NCBI GenBank assembly: GCA_035468985.1
Contig: DATISF010000076.1
Span: 62,001-126,000, forward strand
Length of the DNA: 64,000 nt
From: DASVHS01 sp035468985
Lineage (GTDB): Bacteria; Acidobacteriota; Thermoanaerobaculia; Gp7-AA8
Direction of reading: 5' to 3'
Below are positions 50,117-59,960 of the stretch, one piece after another (the stretch's first letter is position 1; the number at the start of each line of letters is the position of its first letter). A model generated the notes under the pieces. It had not been told where the DNA came from. It ran no database searches and saw only the letters and a list, made by a program, of their open reading frames with translations. A program made the position numbers and the translations under genes.

Positions 50117-51001
50117 GTGCAAGCGCCAATCGGATCGAAGCTGATACCGATCCTCGGCGTCATCCTCGCGTGCTCGGGAATCGTTTCCGCGCGTGACTTG
50201 CCTCGATCGGGCTCCCTCGGCGTGCTCGTCGGCGCACCGAGAGATGCGGCACGGCATCCCACGGGCGTCGAAGCCCAACGGCTCGTCGACGGCGGATCGG
50301 CAAAAGCCGCGGGCGTGGAGGCCGGGGACATCATCACGCGAGTCGACGCTCATGAAGTGACAAACACCGCCGATTTCGTCGACCGGGCGAAGCGGCTGCA
50401 TGCCGGCGATGTGGCAGTTCTGACGGCGATTCGCGGCCAGCAGACGCGAACCATCCGCGTCCAAGTGCGGCCACGGCCCTACGAGACGTCACCCGACGCG
50501 CATGTGCTCTATCGGTCGGTCGAAGTCGATGGCTCGCTGCGCCGCGTCATCGTCACGGTCCCCAGGAAACCGGGCAGGCATCCCGCGGTCCTGCTCTTGA
50601 CCGGCATCGGATGTTTCTCACAGGAGTCGCTCGACCGCAGCGATCCCGACGTCACCCTGCTCGACGGATTGACGCGCCGTGGCTTCGTCGCCATGCGCGT
50701 GGGAAAGATTGGCCTGGGCGGCCTCCGTGCAACAGCGACGCCGCGGACCTGCAGAGTGAGGTTCACGCCTATCTGGCCGGTCTGCGCGCCTTGAAAAACG
50801 ATCGGTCCGTGAATCCCGAGCAGGTGTTCCTGATCGGGCACAGCATCGGAGGACTCGAGGCCCCGATGGTTGCCCGGCAGGAGCCTCAAGTCAATCCTCG
50901 CCGCCGAGGGAACGCGGCATGTCCTCACGGTCAAGAGGAATTCTGAACAGGTCGAGCTACCCGTGACAATCGAGCAGACGCCGCTGTCCGGACTGCAGTA
51001 A
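50117..51001 (+). pseudogene. PDZ-domain alpha/beta hydrolase, frameshifted and internally deleted
   Basis: The frame from 50117 gives a signal-like N-terminus, a PDZ domain (~45-120; GGSAKAAGVEAGDIITRVDA) and the start of a hydrolase (HPAVLLLTGIGCFSQ), then derails near 50720. The next family part, QSEVHAYLAGLRALKNDRSV and VFLIGHSIGGLEAP with the GxSxG nucleophile, is in another frame. From about 50885 a third piece reads RHVLTVKRNSEQVELPVTIE and ends at TAA 50999-51001, resembling the end of a PDZ or protease protein. At least two mutations, including a deletion, separate the pieces, so it is a pseudogene. Confidence 0.8.
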
Positions 51002-51024
51002 AGAATTGCAGCGCAGGAGCATTG

Positions 51025-51390
51025 ATGCGATACGAACCCGTCTCGATCCCTGAGAAGTTCTCGAAATTCTCCGAGCACTACCGGCCCAAGGTGATCGCCC
51101 AGATGAACGACTATCAGTTCAAGCTGGCACGCGTGCAGGGGGACTTCGTCTGGCATTCGCACGAGCACACCGACGAGACGTTTCTCATCGTGGAAGGTGA
51201 GCTGACGATCGAATTCCGGGATGGCCAGGTCAAGCTGAAGCAGGGCGACATGTTCGTGGTGCCGAAGGGGAAGGAACACCGGCCGCGCGCGGCCGTCGAG
51301 TGCAAGATCATGCTGATCGAGCCCGCCGGCACCGTCAACACGGGCGATGCCGGCGGCGAGATGACCGCACCCGACGACGTCTGGATCTGA
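51025..51390 (+). CDS. Cupin-domain protein
   Basis: A 121-residue single-domain cupin. Motif 1 with metal ligands is DFVWHSHEHTDETFLIVEGE (H44, H46, H48, E51 region) and motif 2 is GDMFVVPKGKEHRPRA. ATG 51025 has AGGAG six bases upstream. Small cupins act as isomerases, dioxygenases or sensors; no partner narrows this down, as it follows a pseudogene and is convergent with the IPTL-CTERM fragment. It is intact and complete. Confidence 0.88.
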   Translation: MRYEPVSIPEKFSKFSEHYRPKVIAQMNDYQFKLARVQGDFVWHSHEHTDETFLIVEGELTIEFRDGQVKLKQGDMFVVPKGKEHRPRAAVECKIMLIEPAGTVNTGDAGGEMTAPDDVWI

Positions 51391-51744
51391 TCAGTTCTGC
51401 AGCACACGCCAGGCCATGAAGCCGAGGACTGCAGCAAGAGACAGCAGCAGCGCCGGTGACAGTGCCGGAATCGCAGCGACTGGATCGATCGCAACAACAT
51501 CGCTGGCAGTGTTGTTCGCGGCGCTCGTGTCTCCTCCTCCACTGACCGTGGCCTGGTTGGTGAGGCTGGCCGGGGCGTTGTTCGCCACGTCCACGGTTAC
51601 GGTGATCGCCGGGTAACTGGCCGCACCGGCAAGCGCATCGTTGCGCGTACAGGTGAGCGTCGCCAGCGTGCACGTCCAGCCGGTTCCGCTGGTCGCCGTC
51701 GCCGTCAAGCCGGCCGGCAGCGTGTCAGCGACGGTGACCGGCAT
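51391..51744 (-). pseudogene. Fragment of DUF11/IPTL-CTERM surface protein
   Basis: Encodes only the last DUF11-type domain (VADTLPAGLTATATSGTGWT, SGGGDTSAANNTASD) and the sorting tail: IPALSPALLLSLAAVLGFMA followed by a WRVLQN end. No signal peptide or start region is present; family-like sequence fades just upstream of 51744. It repeats the layout of the 2524-residue protein encoded 80 bp away on the same strand, so it is probably the 3' remnant of a tandem paralogue. Confidence 0.75.
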
Positions 51745-51824
51745 CAGGCTGACTGCGATCCGGCACGCTGTGCACGCCTCAGTCGGTCATGCCATGAAGG
51801 CCTGAAGGCCGCCTCAAACACCCC

Positions 51825-54800
51825 CTATCCGAGTTTGCGCATGGCGATGAACGCGATCAGTGCAGCGAGCAGGAGCAGCATCCACGTCGAAACCGTCGGG
51901 ATATCCGAGACCGATCCGAGCACAATCGTCGCCAACGAGGTGTTGTTCGCGGGATTGGGATCGGGCTCCGCCGCGCTTACCGTTGCGGTGTTCGTGATCG
52001 ACCCTGCCGCCAACGGCGCCGTGACCACGATGGTGATCGTCGCTGAGGCCCCGCTGGCCAGGGTCCCGACCGAACAGGTGAGTGTCGAGGTTCCGGTGCA
52101 CATGCCCGCCGGTGTTGCCGAGACGAAGGTCGTTCCGGCGGGGAGAGGATCGGTCACCGTGACTCCCGTTGCCGGCGCCGGACCGGCGTTGGCCACGGCG
52201 AGCGTGTAGGTGACGCTCTGGCCGCCGAACGGCAGCGGCGCCGAGACCGTCTTGGCGATGCTCACGTCGGCGGCATTGACGGCGGCGGTGGCCGTTGCGC
52301 TGTTGTTCGCAACATTGATGTCGTTCGTGGCGCTCGAGACGGTTGCCGTATTCGACACGCCGGCGCTGCCGGTCGTCGCCACAATGCTGAACTGTGCCGA
52401 CGCTCCGGAGGCGAACGTCGCCATCGTGCAGGTCACGGTCCCGTTGGTGCCAGCCGCCGGCGTCGTGCAAGTGAAGGCCGGGCCGGTTGTCTGCGACTCG
52501 GAGACGAAGGTCGTTCCGGCCGGCAGAGGATCGCTGAGCGAAACGCTCTGTGCGTCGCTCGGACCGTTGTTCGTCACCACGATCGTCCATGTGACGTTCG
52601 ATCCGCTGGTGATCGTGGCCGGTCCGCTCTTGGTCACCGCGAGATCCGCGATTCCACTCGCCGTGGCGATCGCCGTGGCGCTGTTGTTAGCCGGATCCGG
52701 ATCGCTCGTCGCCGAGCTGACCGCGGCCGTGTTCGTGATCGTTGTGCCATCGGCGAGACTGGCAGGGGTCAGCGCGGCGATCGTGAAGGTCGCCGACGCA
52801 CCGGAGGCGAGGGTGGCCGCCGTGCAACTGATCGTCCCGTTCGCTCCGACTGCCGGGTTCGTGCAAACGAAGCCCGTCGCACCCGAGTTCGACACGAACG
52901 TCGTTCCCGCCGCAAGCGGATCGCTCATCGTCACTGTCTGTGCGGCACTCGCGCCGTTGTTCGTCACCACGACCGTCCAGGTCAGGTTCGATCCCTGCGC
53001 GAACGTCGCTGCCGTGTTCTTGGTGATTGCTACGTCCGCCGCCGCGTTGATTGTGGTCGGGTCGGTCCCGGTGTCATTTGCGGTGTTGACTTCTCCGCCG
53101 CCAGACACGGTGACGCTGTTGGTCAGAGTGGCGGCGGCGTTGTTCGCGACGTTGACCGTCAGCGTGATGACCGGATAGCTTCCGCCAGCCGCGAGTGGGT
53201 TCGACGTCGCGCAGGTCAGCGTGCCGAGCGTGCAGGTCCAGCCCGTGCCGGTCATCGCAGTCGCCGTCAGCCCGGCCGGCAACGCGTCGACCACCGTCAC
53301 CGTGCCACTCGTCGGCGCCGTGCCGATGTTGCTGACCGTGATCGAGTAGGTCGCTCCACTCTGCTGCTGGGTGAAGGTCCCGACGTGCGAGCTGGTCACG
53401 GCGAGATCGGGAGGCTGTACGGCCACGGATGCCGTCGCCGTCAGACCCGTTCCCCCCTCGACCGAGGTCACGTTGCCCGTGGTGTTGGTCTGCGCCCCCG
53501 CGGCAACAGCCGTGACGTTGACCGAGAAGGTGCAGGGTGTGCTCGCCGCAAGAGTGGCTCCCGACAGGCTGATCACGCTGGTTGCCTGCGTCGCGGTGAT
53601 GGTCCCGCCTCCGCATGCGCCAGCCTGCCCGTTCGGTGTGGCGATGATGAGCCCCGCCGGCAGGGTGTCGCTGAATCCGATGCCCGTGAGCGTGGTCGTG
53701 GTGTTCGGGTTGTTGATGGTGAAGCTCAGGCTCGTCGAGCCGCTCAAGAGGAGCGACGCCGCACCGAAGCTCTTGCTGATCGTCGGCGGCGACACCACCG
53801 TGATTGATGCGTTCGAGGTGTTGCCCACCCCTCCTTCGGTCGAGCTGACCGAAACGCTGTTGTTCTTCACCCCGGCCGTGGTTCCGGTCAGATTGACCGA
53901 GACCGTGCACGAGCTGTTCGGTGCCCGGGTGGCACCGGCGAGGCTCACGCTCGTCGATCCAGCCACCGCGGTCGCGGTTCCGCCGCAGGTGCTCGTGAGC
54001 CCGTTCGGAGTCGCCACCACGAGTCCCGTCGGAAGGTTGTCGGTGAAGCCGACGCCCGTGAGCGGAATCGTGTTGGCGACGGGGCTCGTGATCGTGAACG
54101 AGAGCGACGTCGATCCGTTCAGCGGGATTGATGCGGCGCCGAACGACTTCGTGATTGTCGGCGCAGCGGCCACTGCCAGGCTCGCAGTGGCCGTGTTGCC
54201 CGTGCCGCCATTGGTCGAGCTCACCGCTCCCGTGGTGTTGATGAAGTTTCCTGACGTGGAGGCGGTGATGTTGATCGCCACCGCGCACGTGCTCGACGCA
54301 GCGATCGTTCCGCCGGTCAGGCTCACGCTTCCCGATCCGGCAACCGCCGTTGCGATTCCGCCGCAGGTGTTGGTCAGTCCGTTGGGCGTCGCAACGACCA
54401 ATCCGGCCGGCAATGAATCGGTGAAGGCGAGTCCAGTCTCGGCAACCGTGTTCGCCGACGGATTCGTGATGGTGAAGGTCAGTGAAGTCGTTCCGTTGAG
54501 CGGAAGGTTTGCCGCGCCGAATGCCTTGGCGATCGACGGAGGCGCCACGACATTGATGGAAGCCGAGGCCGTGCCGCCCGTCCCCCCCTCGGTCGAGGTC
54601 ACGCTGCCCGTGGTGTTGTTCTGCGTTCCGCCGGCGGTCCCGGTCACGTTCACGGAGAAGGTGCATGACGAGCTCTGAGCGAGCGTCGCCCCAGTCAGGC
54701 TGATCCCGTTCGTTCCCTGCGTGTTTGTGATCGTTCCGCCTCCGCAGGTGCCCGTCGCCCCGTTCGGGGTGGAGATCACAAGCCCTGCCGGAAGCGTGTC

Positions 54801-57800
54801 ACTGAAGCCGACGCCCGTGAGAGTCGTCGTCGTGTTGTTGTTCTGGATCGTGAACGACAGCGATGTCGATCCATTCAGCGGGATCGACGCTGCGCCGAAC
54901 GCTTTGATGATCACCGGAGGAGCGACCACCGTGATCGATGCGTTCGAGGTGCTCCCCGTCCCTCCTTCGGTCGAGGTCACCGTAACGCTGTTGTTCTTCA
55001 CGCCCGGAGTCGTTCCGCTCACGTTGAGGGAGAGCGTGCAGGGAGTGTTCGGCGCGAGCGTGGTGCCGGTGAGACTCACGCTCGTTGCGCCCGCAACCGC
55101 TGTGGGCGTCCCGCCGCACGTGTTCGTGATCCCATTCGGTGCCGCCACGACCAGTCCCGCCGGAAGGTTGTCGGTGAAACCCACTCCCGTGAGCGGGATC
55201 GAGTTGGCGGCCGGACTCAGGAGGTCGAACGTCAGCGTGGTCGAGCCGTTCAACGGAATCGACGCCGCACCGAATGACTTCGTAATGGTCGGCGGAATCG
55301 CCACCGCGACATTGGCACTCGCCGTGTTGCCGGTGCCGCCATTGGTCGAGCTCACCGCGCCGGTCGTGTTCGTGATGCTTCCCGTCGCCGTGCCGGTGAT
55401 GTTGATCGTGACCGAGCACGTACCCGACGCCGCGATCGTTCCGCCGGTCAGAGTCAAGCTCGTCGAGCCTGCCACGGCCGTCGCCGTTCCGCCGCACGTG
55501 TTCGCCAGGCCGTTCGGCGTGGCCACGACCAGTCCGCTTGTCAGCGCGTCGGTCACAGCCACACCCGTGAGCGCCACCGTGTTCGCCGGCGGATTGGTGA
55601 TCGTGAGCGTCAGAGTCGTGGTTCCGTTCAGCGGAAGGCCGGGGGTTCCGAACGCTTTGGCGATCGTCGGAGGAGCGACGACGCTCAGCGTTGCCGTGTT
55701 GCTGGTCGTACCCGTCCCTCCCTCGGTCGAGGTCACGTTGCCCGTGGTGTTGCTCTGCGCTCCCCCGGCCGTGCCCGTCACGTTCACGCTGAATGTGCAC
55801 GAGCTGCTGGCGGCGAGGCTCGCGCCGGAAAGGCTGATCACGTTCGTTCCGGCAGTGGCCGTGATGGTTCCCCCTCCGCATGTCCCGGTAGCCCCATTGG
55901 GTGTCGAGATCACCAGCCCCGCCGGCAACGTGTCGCTGAAGCCGACGCCCGTCAGCCCGATCCCCGCGTTTGGATTGTTGATGGTGAAGCTCAGGCTCGT
56001 CGATCCGCCGAGCGGAATCGAGGCTGCACCGAACGCCTTGCTGATCGTCGGCGGCGAGAACACCGTGAGCGATGCGTTCGAAGTATTGCCGGTTCCGGCG
56101 TTGGTCGAGCTCACCGTGACGCTGTTGTTCTTCACGCCGGAAGTCGTGCCCAGCACGTTGAGCGAGACCGTGCAACTCGCGCCGGGAGCCAGACTCGCGC
56201 CCGCCAGGGTCACGCTCGTCGAGCCGTCTGCCGCCGTCGCCGTCCCGCCGCAGGCGCTGACGAGATTCCCCGGCGTCGCGACCACCAGCCCGGCAGGCAG
56301 GCTGTCAGTGAACGCCACACCGTTGGTTGTGAGATTCGCGTTCGGGCTGCTCAACGTGAAGGTCAGCGACGTGGTGGCGTTGAACGGCATCGTTGGCGCA
56401 CCGAACGCTTTCGCGATCGCCGGCGGGTTGATCACCGTGGCCACCTGAACGGGGGCGCCGCTGCTGGCGCCATTGGTGGTCACGACCGCGGTCAAGTTGC
56501 CATCGGTCGGCTGGATCGAGAACGTCACGGTGAGCGACGTCGTGCTCGCCGTGGTGACGGTACCTGCCGCGCCGAGATTGAACGTGATGACGTTGTTGCC
56601 AGGCGTGGGATCGAACCCGAACCCGTTGATGACAACGGTCGTTGTGCTGGTCGGCTGGCTGGCGGTGCTGGGCGTAACGACCGGGATCACCGTGGCAACC
56701 TGGACGGCGGCGCCGCTGCTGACGGTGTTGGTCGTGACAATCGCGGTCAACGTACCGGCGATGGCCGGCTTCACTGAGAACGCCACGGTGAGCGATGTCG
56801 CGGTTGCCGCGGTCACGCTGCCGACAGCGCCATCGTTGAACACGATCGTGTTGTTGCCGGGAGTCGTGTCGAATCCCGTGCCGTTGATCGTGATCGTCGT
56901 CGCGTTTGCGGGGAGACTCGCGGTGTTGGAGGTGACGGTCGGCGCAATCGTGATGCTCGTCGTGGCCGGCGGTGCGTTGTCGACTTGTGCAGTCGGCTTG
57001 TCGATGCCGCCCGTGACCGCGGTGAATGTCGCCGTGGCCGTGCCCGCGGGCTGAATCGTCGCCTGCGCGCCGGAGAGCGTGCCGAACGTGCCGCTGGCCC
57101 ATGTGACGGGCAAGCCGAGCACCCTGACGAGATTGGCGGTCGAGATCGCGTTGTTCGCGGAATCGGTGAGGAAGCTTGCCGTCAGATTCGAGGTCTGGCC
57201 GGCCGTCAGCGGCGTGGCGCTGGCGGTGAGCTTGAGTTGCAGGATGTTGTTCGCGACGCCGGTGGCGTTGCCTCCACTCGACGCTCCCAACCCGAGCAGC
57301 GTGCTGGTGTAGGTGAAGTGCGTCGAATCCGGCACGGTGGTGACGATGAAACTGCCGTTGTAGCCGGCCACGAGGACACCGAGGATTTGGACCAGCTGGC
57401 CTACCGCCAGGCCATGCGCGCCATTGGTCGCGATCGTAACGGTGGAGCCGGCCTCGGAAGCGGTGCTGATGTTGCTGGGAAATGCGATGACGTTTCCGAC
57501 CGTGACGCTGGGCATGCCCGTCTGCGTGGCGGTGTACGTGAATTGGGACGCTGTCGCTGAGGTGATGACGAACGTGCCGTTGTAGCCCGCGACGCTCGCG
57601 CCGCCCGTGACGCCGTGGACATTGATCACTTGTCCAACGGCCAGGCCGTGCGGCGTCAGACCGGCCGGAACCGTGACAGTCACGGTCGAGCCCGACTCAC
57701 TCGCGCTGCCGAATTGGGTGAAGGCGAATACGGTCCCGCCGGTCCCAGCAGGTTGGGCGGAGATCGCGCCTGAAGTGATCGTGAATGAAGTCGGCGTGGG

Positions 57801-59399
57801 CACAGCCGTGACTACGGAATTCCCTCCGTTGTACACCTGGACCGAGGTGCCGTTGATGGCGATGTGCTCGCCGACGACAAACCCGTGCGGCAAAGCGGTC
57901 GTAAAGGTGACCGGACTGGGGTTCCCCCCCGCTGCGGGGAAGGACACAATCGGGATCGCAGTTGTGCCGTTCACCTGGGGTATCTGCGGAAGGTTCGTTC
58001 CCCACCAATCGTCGGTGAGGGTCGCCGCGGCGCCACCGACCTCGTCGAACTGACTGCCGTACGTTGCCGTGTTGCCCGCAATGCGGCAGAAGGTGACCGA
58101 CGCGGCGGCTGTGGACGTGGGGATATCGGACCCGCTCGAGATGTAGATGCCGCCGCCGCTCATGCCGGCGGTGTTGGTTGTGATGGAAGAGCGTGTAATC
58201 GTGCTGCCGCCGCCGGCGACGACGCCGCCGCCCGATTGGCCGGCAGTATTGCCGCTGATGACGGTTCCCGCGCCGATCGTCAAGTGGCGGCCTTCGATGC
58301 CGCCGGCATTGCCACTGGTAGCCGTGTTGCCGCTGATGACGGTGTTTCCATCGATGGTCGCAAAGTCGGCAATGAGACCACCGCCCTCGATGGCCGCGAT
58401 GTTGCCGGTAAACGAGCCGCCGTGAATCGCCAACTGATACGTGGTCACTCCCGAAAAAGAACGAAGACCGCCACCATCGTTGGCGTGGTTTCCGGTGAAA
58501 GCCACGTTCGTCAGGGTCACCGTGCCGCCGGGTGCCGGCGTGGTGAGAACCATGGCGCCGCCGCTCGCGTTGGCCCCCCAGGCGGGCGTCGTCACGGCGC
58601 TGTTGTTGGAGAACGTGCTGTTGCTGATGTCCACCGTCCCGCCATCCCACACCACGATGGCGCCCCCGCCGGTGTTGCCCGTATTGGAATCGAAGATGAC
58701 GTCGCTGATGGTCAACTTACCGCTGCCCGTCGGACCGGCGTTGAAACCGGCATCGAACCAGATGGCCCCGCCCGGGGCCAGACCGTTCGTTCCGTCGTCG
58801 CCCTGGTTCTTGCCGTTCTGGAGCTTCAGGCCGGTGAGGGTGGCGTTGATGCCCGCCGGCACCGCGCTCTTGTTCAACGAGATGTTGTAAGGGTTGAACA
58901 TGAAGATCAGGTCGTGATTCGAGCCGGCGTTGGCGCCGCCGCCGTCGATGATCGTCGAGCCGCTGCCTGCTCCCGTGATCGTGAGGTTGCAGGTGACGTC
59001 AAAACTGCCGGTGAGCGCGAGGTTGGCGCCGGTATCGTAAGCGGCCTTGTGAAACGTACCCGTTCCGAGGGTCCCCGACATCACCGGCGCGACGCTGAGT
59101 TGATACGTCCCTGCCAACAGGGTGATCGAATTCGAGCCTCCCGTCGCGTTTGCCGCAATCACCGCGGAACGAAGGGACACCAGTCCGTTCCCCGGGCCGC
59201 CTGTGATCACGCCCGTGGCGCTGTTCACGCTGGCGAGGCTGGCAATGGCCGGGTCCGTGAACGTCGTCGGCGTATAAGTCACGGCCTGGGCGTTTGGCGC
59301 GAAGGCGCTGATCGCGGCCGCGGCGAGCATCGTGAACGCGAAAAAGCGAACGAGCCTCGGCAGCCGTTGTCTCGTGCGGATGATGACTCTCAGGTTCAT
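51825..59399 (-). CDS. Giant surface protein: beta-helix, IPT, eight DUF7933-like and four DUF11 domains, IPTL-CTERM
   Basis: A 2524-residue exported protein. Order: signal peptide (~10-40, FFAFTMLAAAAISAFAPNAQA); parallel beta-helix (~60-480) with GGGAIVVWDGGTVDISNSTF-type turns; a linker with three 'HG(L/F)xVG' modules (~500-740); two IPT/TIG-like domains (~820-985, TITINGTGFDTTPGNN); eight ~125-residue repeats with the 'AFGAASIPLNGSTSLSF' signature (~990-2000); four DUF11-type domains (~2000-2490); and the C-terminal sorting signal IPTVSTWMLLLLAALIAFIA plus basic MRKLG. IPTL-CTERM proteins are processed by exosortase-type enzymes and attached to the outer surface. It is most likely an adhesin or stalk-like extracellular fibre. 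Confidence 0.9.
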   Translation of the reverse strand: MNLRVIIRTRQRLPRLVRFFAFTMLAAAAISAFAPNAQAVTYTPTTFTDPAIASLASVNSATGVITGGPGNGLVSLRSAVIAANATGGSNSITLLAGTYQLSVAPVMSGTLGTGTFHKAAYDTGANLALTGSFDVTCNLTITGAGSGSTIIDGGGANAGSNHDLIFMFNPYNISLNKSAVPAGINATLTGLKLQNGKNQGDDGTNGLAPGGAIWFDAGFNAGPTGSGKLTISDVIFDSNTGNTGGGAIVVWDGGTVDISNSTFSNNSAVTTPAWGANASGGAMVLTTPAPGGTVTLTNVAFTGNHANDGGGLRSFSGVTTYQLAIHGGSFTGNIAAIEGGGLIADFATIDGNTVISGNTATSGNAGGIEGRHLTIGAGTVISGNTAGQSGGGVVAGGGSTITRSSITTNTAGMSGGGIYISSGSDIPTSTAAASVTFCRIAGNTATYGSQFDEVGGAAATLTDDWWGTNLPQIPQVNGTTAIPIVSFPAAGGNPSPVTFTTALPHGFVVGEHIAINGTSVQVYNGGNSVVTAVPTPTSFTITSGAISAQPAGTGGTVFAFTQFGSASESGSTVTVTVPAGLTPHGLAVGQVINVHGVTGGASVAGYNGTFVITSATASQFTYTATQTGMPSVTVGNVIAFPSNISTASEAGSTVTIATNGAHGLAVGQLVQILGVLVAGYNGSFIVTTVPDSTHFTYTSTLLGLGASSGGNATGVANNILQLKLTASATPLTAGQTSNLTASFLTDSANNAISTANLVRVLGLPVTWASGTFGTLSGAQATIQPAGTATATFTAVTGGIDKPTAQVDNAPPATTSITIAPTVTSNTASLPANATTITINGTGFDTTPGNNTIVFNDGAVGSVTAATATSLTVAFSVKPAIAGTLTAIVTTNTVSSGAAVQVATVIPVVTPSTASQPTSTTTVVINGFGFDPTPGNNVITFNLGAAGTVTTASTTSLTVTFSIQPTDGNLTAVVTTNGASSGAPVQVATVINPPAIAKAFGAPTMPFNATTSLTFTLSSPNANLTTNGVAFTDSLPAGLVVATPGNLVSACGGTATAADGSTSVTLAGASLAPGASCTVSLNVLGTTSGVKNNSVTVSSTNAGTGNTSNASLTVFSPPTISKAFGAASIPLGGSTSLSFTINNPNAGIGLTGVGFSDTLPAGLVISTPNGATGTCGGGTITATAGTNVISLSGASLAASSSCTFSVNVTGTAGGAQSNTTGNVTSTEGGTGTTSNTATLSVVAPPTIAKAFGTPGLPLNGTTTLTLTITNPPANTVALTGVAVTDALTSGLVVATPNGLANTCGGTATAVAGSTSLTLTGGTIAASGTCSVTINITGTATGSITNTTGAVSSTNGGTGNTASANVAVAIPPTITKSFGAASIPLNGSTTLTFDLLSPAANSIPLTGVGFTDNLPAGLVVAAPNGITNTCGGTPTAVAGATSVSLTGTTLAPNTPCTLSLNVSGTTPGVKNNSVTVTSTEGGTGSTSNASITVVAPPVIIKAFGAASIPLNGSTSLSFTIQNNNTTTTLTGVGFSDTLPAGLVISTPNGATGTCGGGTITNTQGTNGISLTGATLAQSSSCTFSVNVTGTAGGTQNNTTGSVTSTEGGTGGTASASINVVAPPSIAKAFGAANLPLNGTTSLTFTITNPSANTVAETGLAFTDSLPAGLVVATPNGLTNTCGGIATAVAGSGSVSLTGGTIAASSTCAVAINITASTSGNFINTTGAVSSTNGGTGNTATASLAVAAAPTITKSFGAASIPLNGSTSLSFTITSPVANTIPLTGVGFTDNLPTGLVVATPNGLTSTCGGTATAVAGSTSVSLAGATRAPNSSCTVSVNLTGTTAGVKNNSVSVSSTEGGVGNTSNASITVVSPPTISKSFGAASLLLSGSTSLSFTINNPNTTTTLTGIGFSDTLPAGLIIATPNGQAGACGGGTITATQATSVISLSGATLAASTPCTFSVNVTAVAAGAQTNTTGNVTSVEGGTGLTATASVAVQPPDLAVTSSHVGTFTQQQSGATYSITVSNIGTAPTSGTVTVVDALPAGLTATAMTGTGWTCTLGTLTCATSNPLAAGGSYPVITLTVNVANNAAATLTNSVTVSGGGEVNTANDTGTDPTTINAAADVAITKNTAATFAQGSNLTWTVVVTNNGASAAQTVTMSDPLAAGTTFVSNSGATGFVCTNPAVGANGTISCTAATLASGASATFTIAALTPASLADGTTITNTAAVSSATSDPDPANNSATAIATASGIADLAVTKSGPATITSGSNVTWTIVVTNNGPSDAQSVSLSDPLPAGTTFVSESQTTGPAFTCTTPAAGTNGTVTCTMATFASGASAQFSIVATTGSAGVSNTATVSSATNDINVANNSATATAAVNAADVSIAKTVSAPLPFGGQSVTYTLAVANAGPAPATGVTVTDPLPAGTTFVSATPAGMCTGTSTLTCSVGTLASGASATITIVVTAPLAAGSITNTATVSAAEPDPNPANNTSLATIVLGSVSDIPTVSTWMLLLLAALIAFIAMRKLG
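53400..56430 (-). repeat. Eight tandem ~375-bp coding repeats in a three-unit pattern
   Basis: The 'AFG' signature codons recur at about 56400, 56034, 55645, 55273, 54900, 54525, 54147 and 53766. By their closing motifs the units fall in three types: GVKNNS (units 1, 4, 7), GxQxNTTGxV (2, 5, 8) and NTTGAVSSTNGG (3, 6). The same type recurs every ~1.13 kb, so blocks of three domains were duplicated together. This is a higher-order repeat within a gene. Confidence 0.85.
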
Positions 59400-59620
59400 T
59401 GCCCCCCACTCTCAATCGCCGGAATGGGCCGCTTTGTGGCGCACCGGACCTGTGCGCGACCGAGGCCGCGAATTCCCCATGACGAACGCGATGCTCAACG
59501 ATGGACCTTGGAAAGCAGGAGGCTAATCGAGCGGCGCGTCCGTGCGTAGCAACAGATCAGAGACGGCCCGAGCGGTACAGTTTCCGGAATGTCACAATTG
59601 CGGGCCGGTGGAACTGCTAG

Positions 59621-59761
59621 GGAACCTCTGAACAGGTCGTCATCCTGAGTCGGCGAAGCGCGACGAAGGATCTCAGGATCCGAAAACGCCTGCCTGTTCG
59701 AGATCCTTCGCCGTCGTCGCGGCTCAGGATGACGTGAACAACGACTTGTTCAGAGCTTCCT
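59621..59761 (+). repeat. Palindromic intergenic repeat, copy C
   Basis: About 141 bp, outer arms GGAACCTCTGAACAGGTCGT and the complement of ACGACTTGTTCAGAGCTTCC, inner arms with GAAGGATCTCAGGATCC / GAGATCCTTCGCC. Same orientation as copies B and D. Confidence 0.85.
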
Positions 59762-59905
59762 CAGTGGGTTTCGGCGCGATGCGCCGATCGGACTGGCAGC
59801 ATTTCTTGTCGCGACTGCCGCGCGCGGCAACGATGCCACCGCGATACCGCGATCGAGGCCATTCGCTGAGCCGTGACAGAAAACCGTGAACGAACGCCGG
59901 GCCGG

Positions 59906-59933
59906 TTGACATTGGGCCCGGAAGAGCTATAGT
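59906..59933 (+). promoter_or_regulatory. Sigma-70 type promoter of TrmB-like gene
   Basis: TTGACA (59906-59911) and TATAGT (59928-59933) are separated by 16 bp, a near-consensus housekeeping promoter. A TAGTA ... TACTA inverted pair straddles the likely start of transcription, downstream of the -10 box, and may be an operator for the encoded regulator. Transcription would start about 20 bp before the gene, leaving a short leader. Confidence 0.65.
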
Positions 59934-59960
59934 AACCCCTGCGGTAACTACTACTCGAAG

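Larger units (their letters stand above)
59400..59960. other. Divergent intergenic region upstream of giant protein and TrmB-like gene
   Basis: A 561-bp spacer with no gene. It contains repeat copy C (59621-59761) and a well-formed promoter for the TrmB-like gene (59906-59933). The promoter for the giant surface protein must lie between 59400 and 59620, but I see no clear match there. Confidence 0.6.

Noticed and set aside
53371..56448. Two long plus-strand frames (435 and 575 codons) opposite the giant protein
   Set aside because: They are the complement of the tandem DUF7933-like repeats; the repeats make any antisense frame long and repetitive. No start signals or export features.
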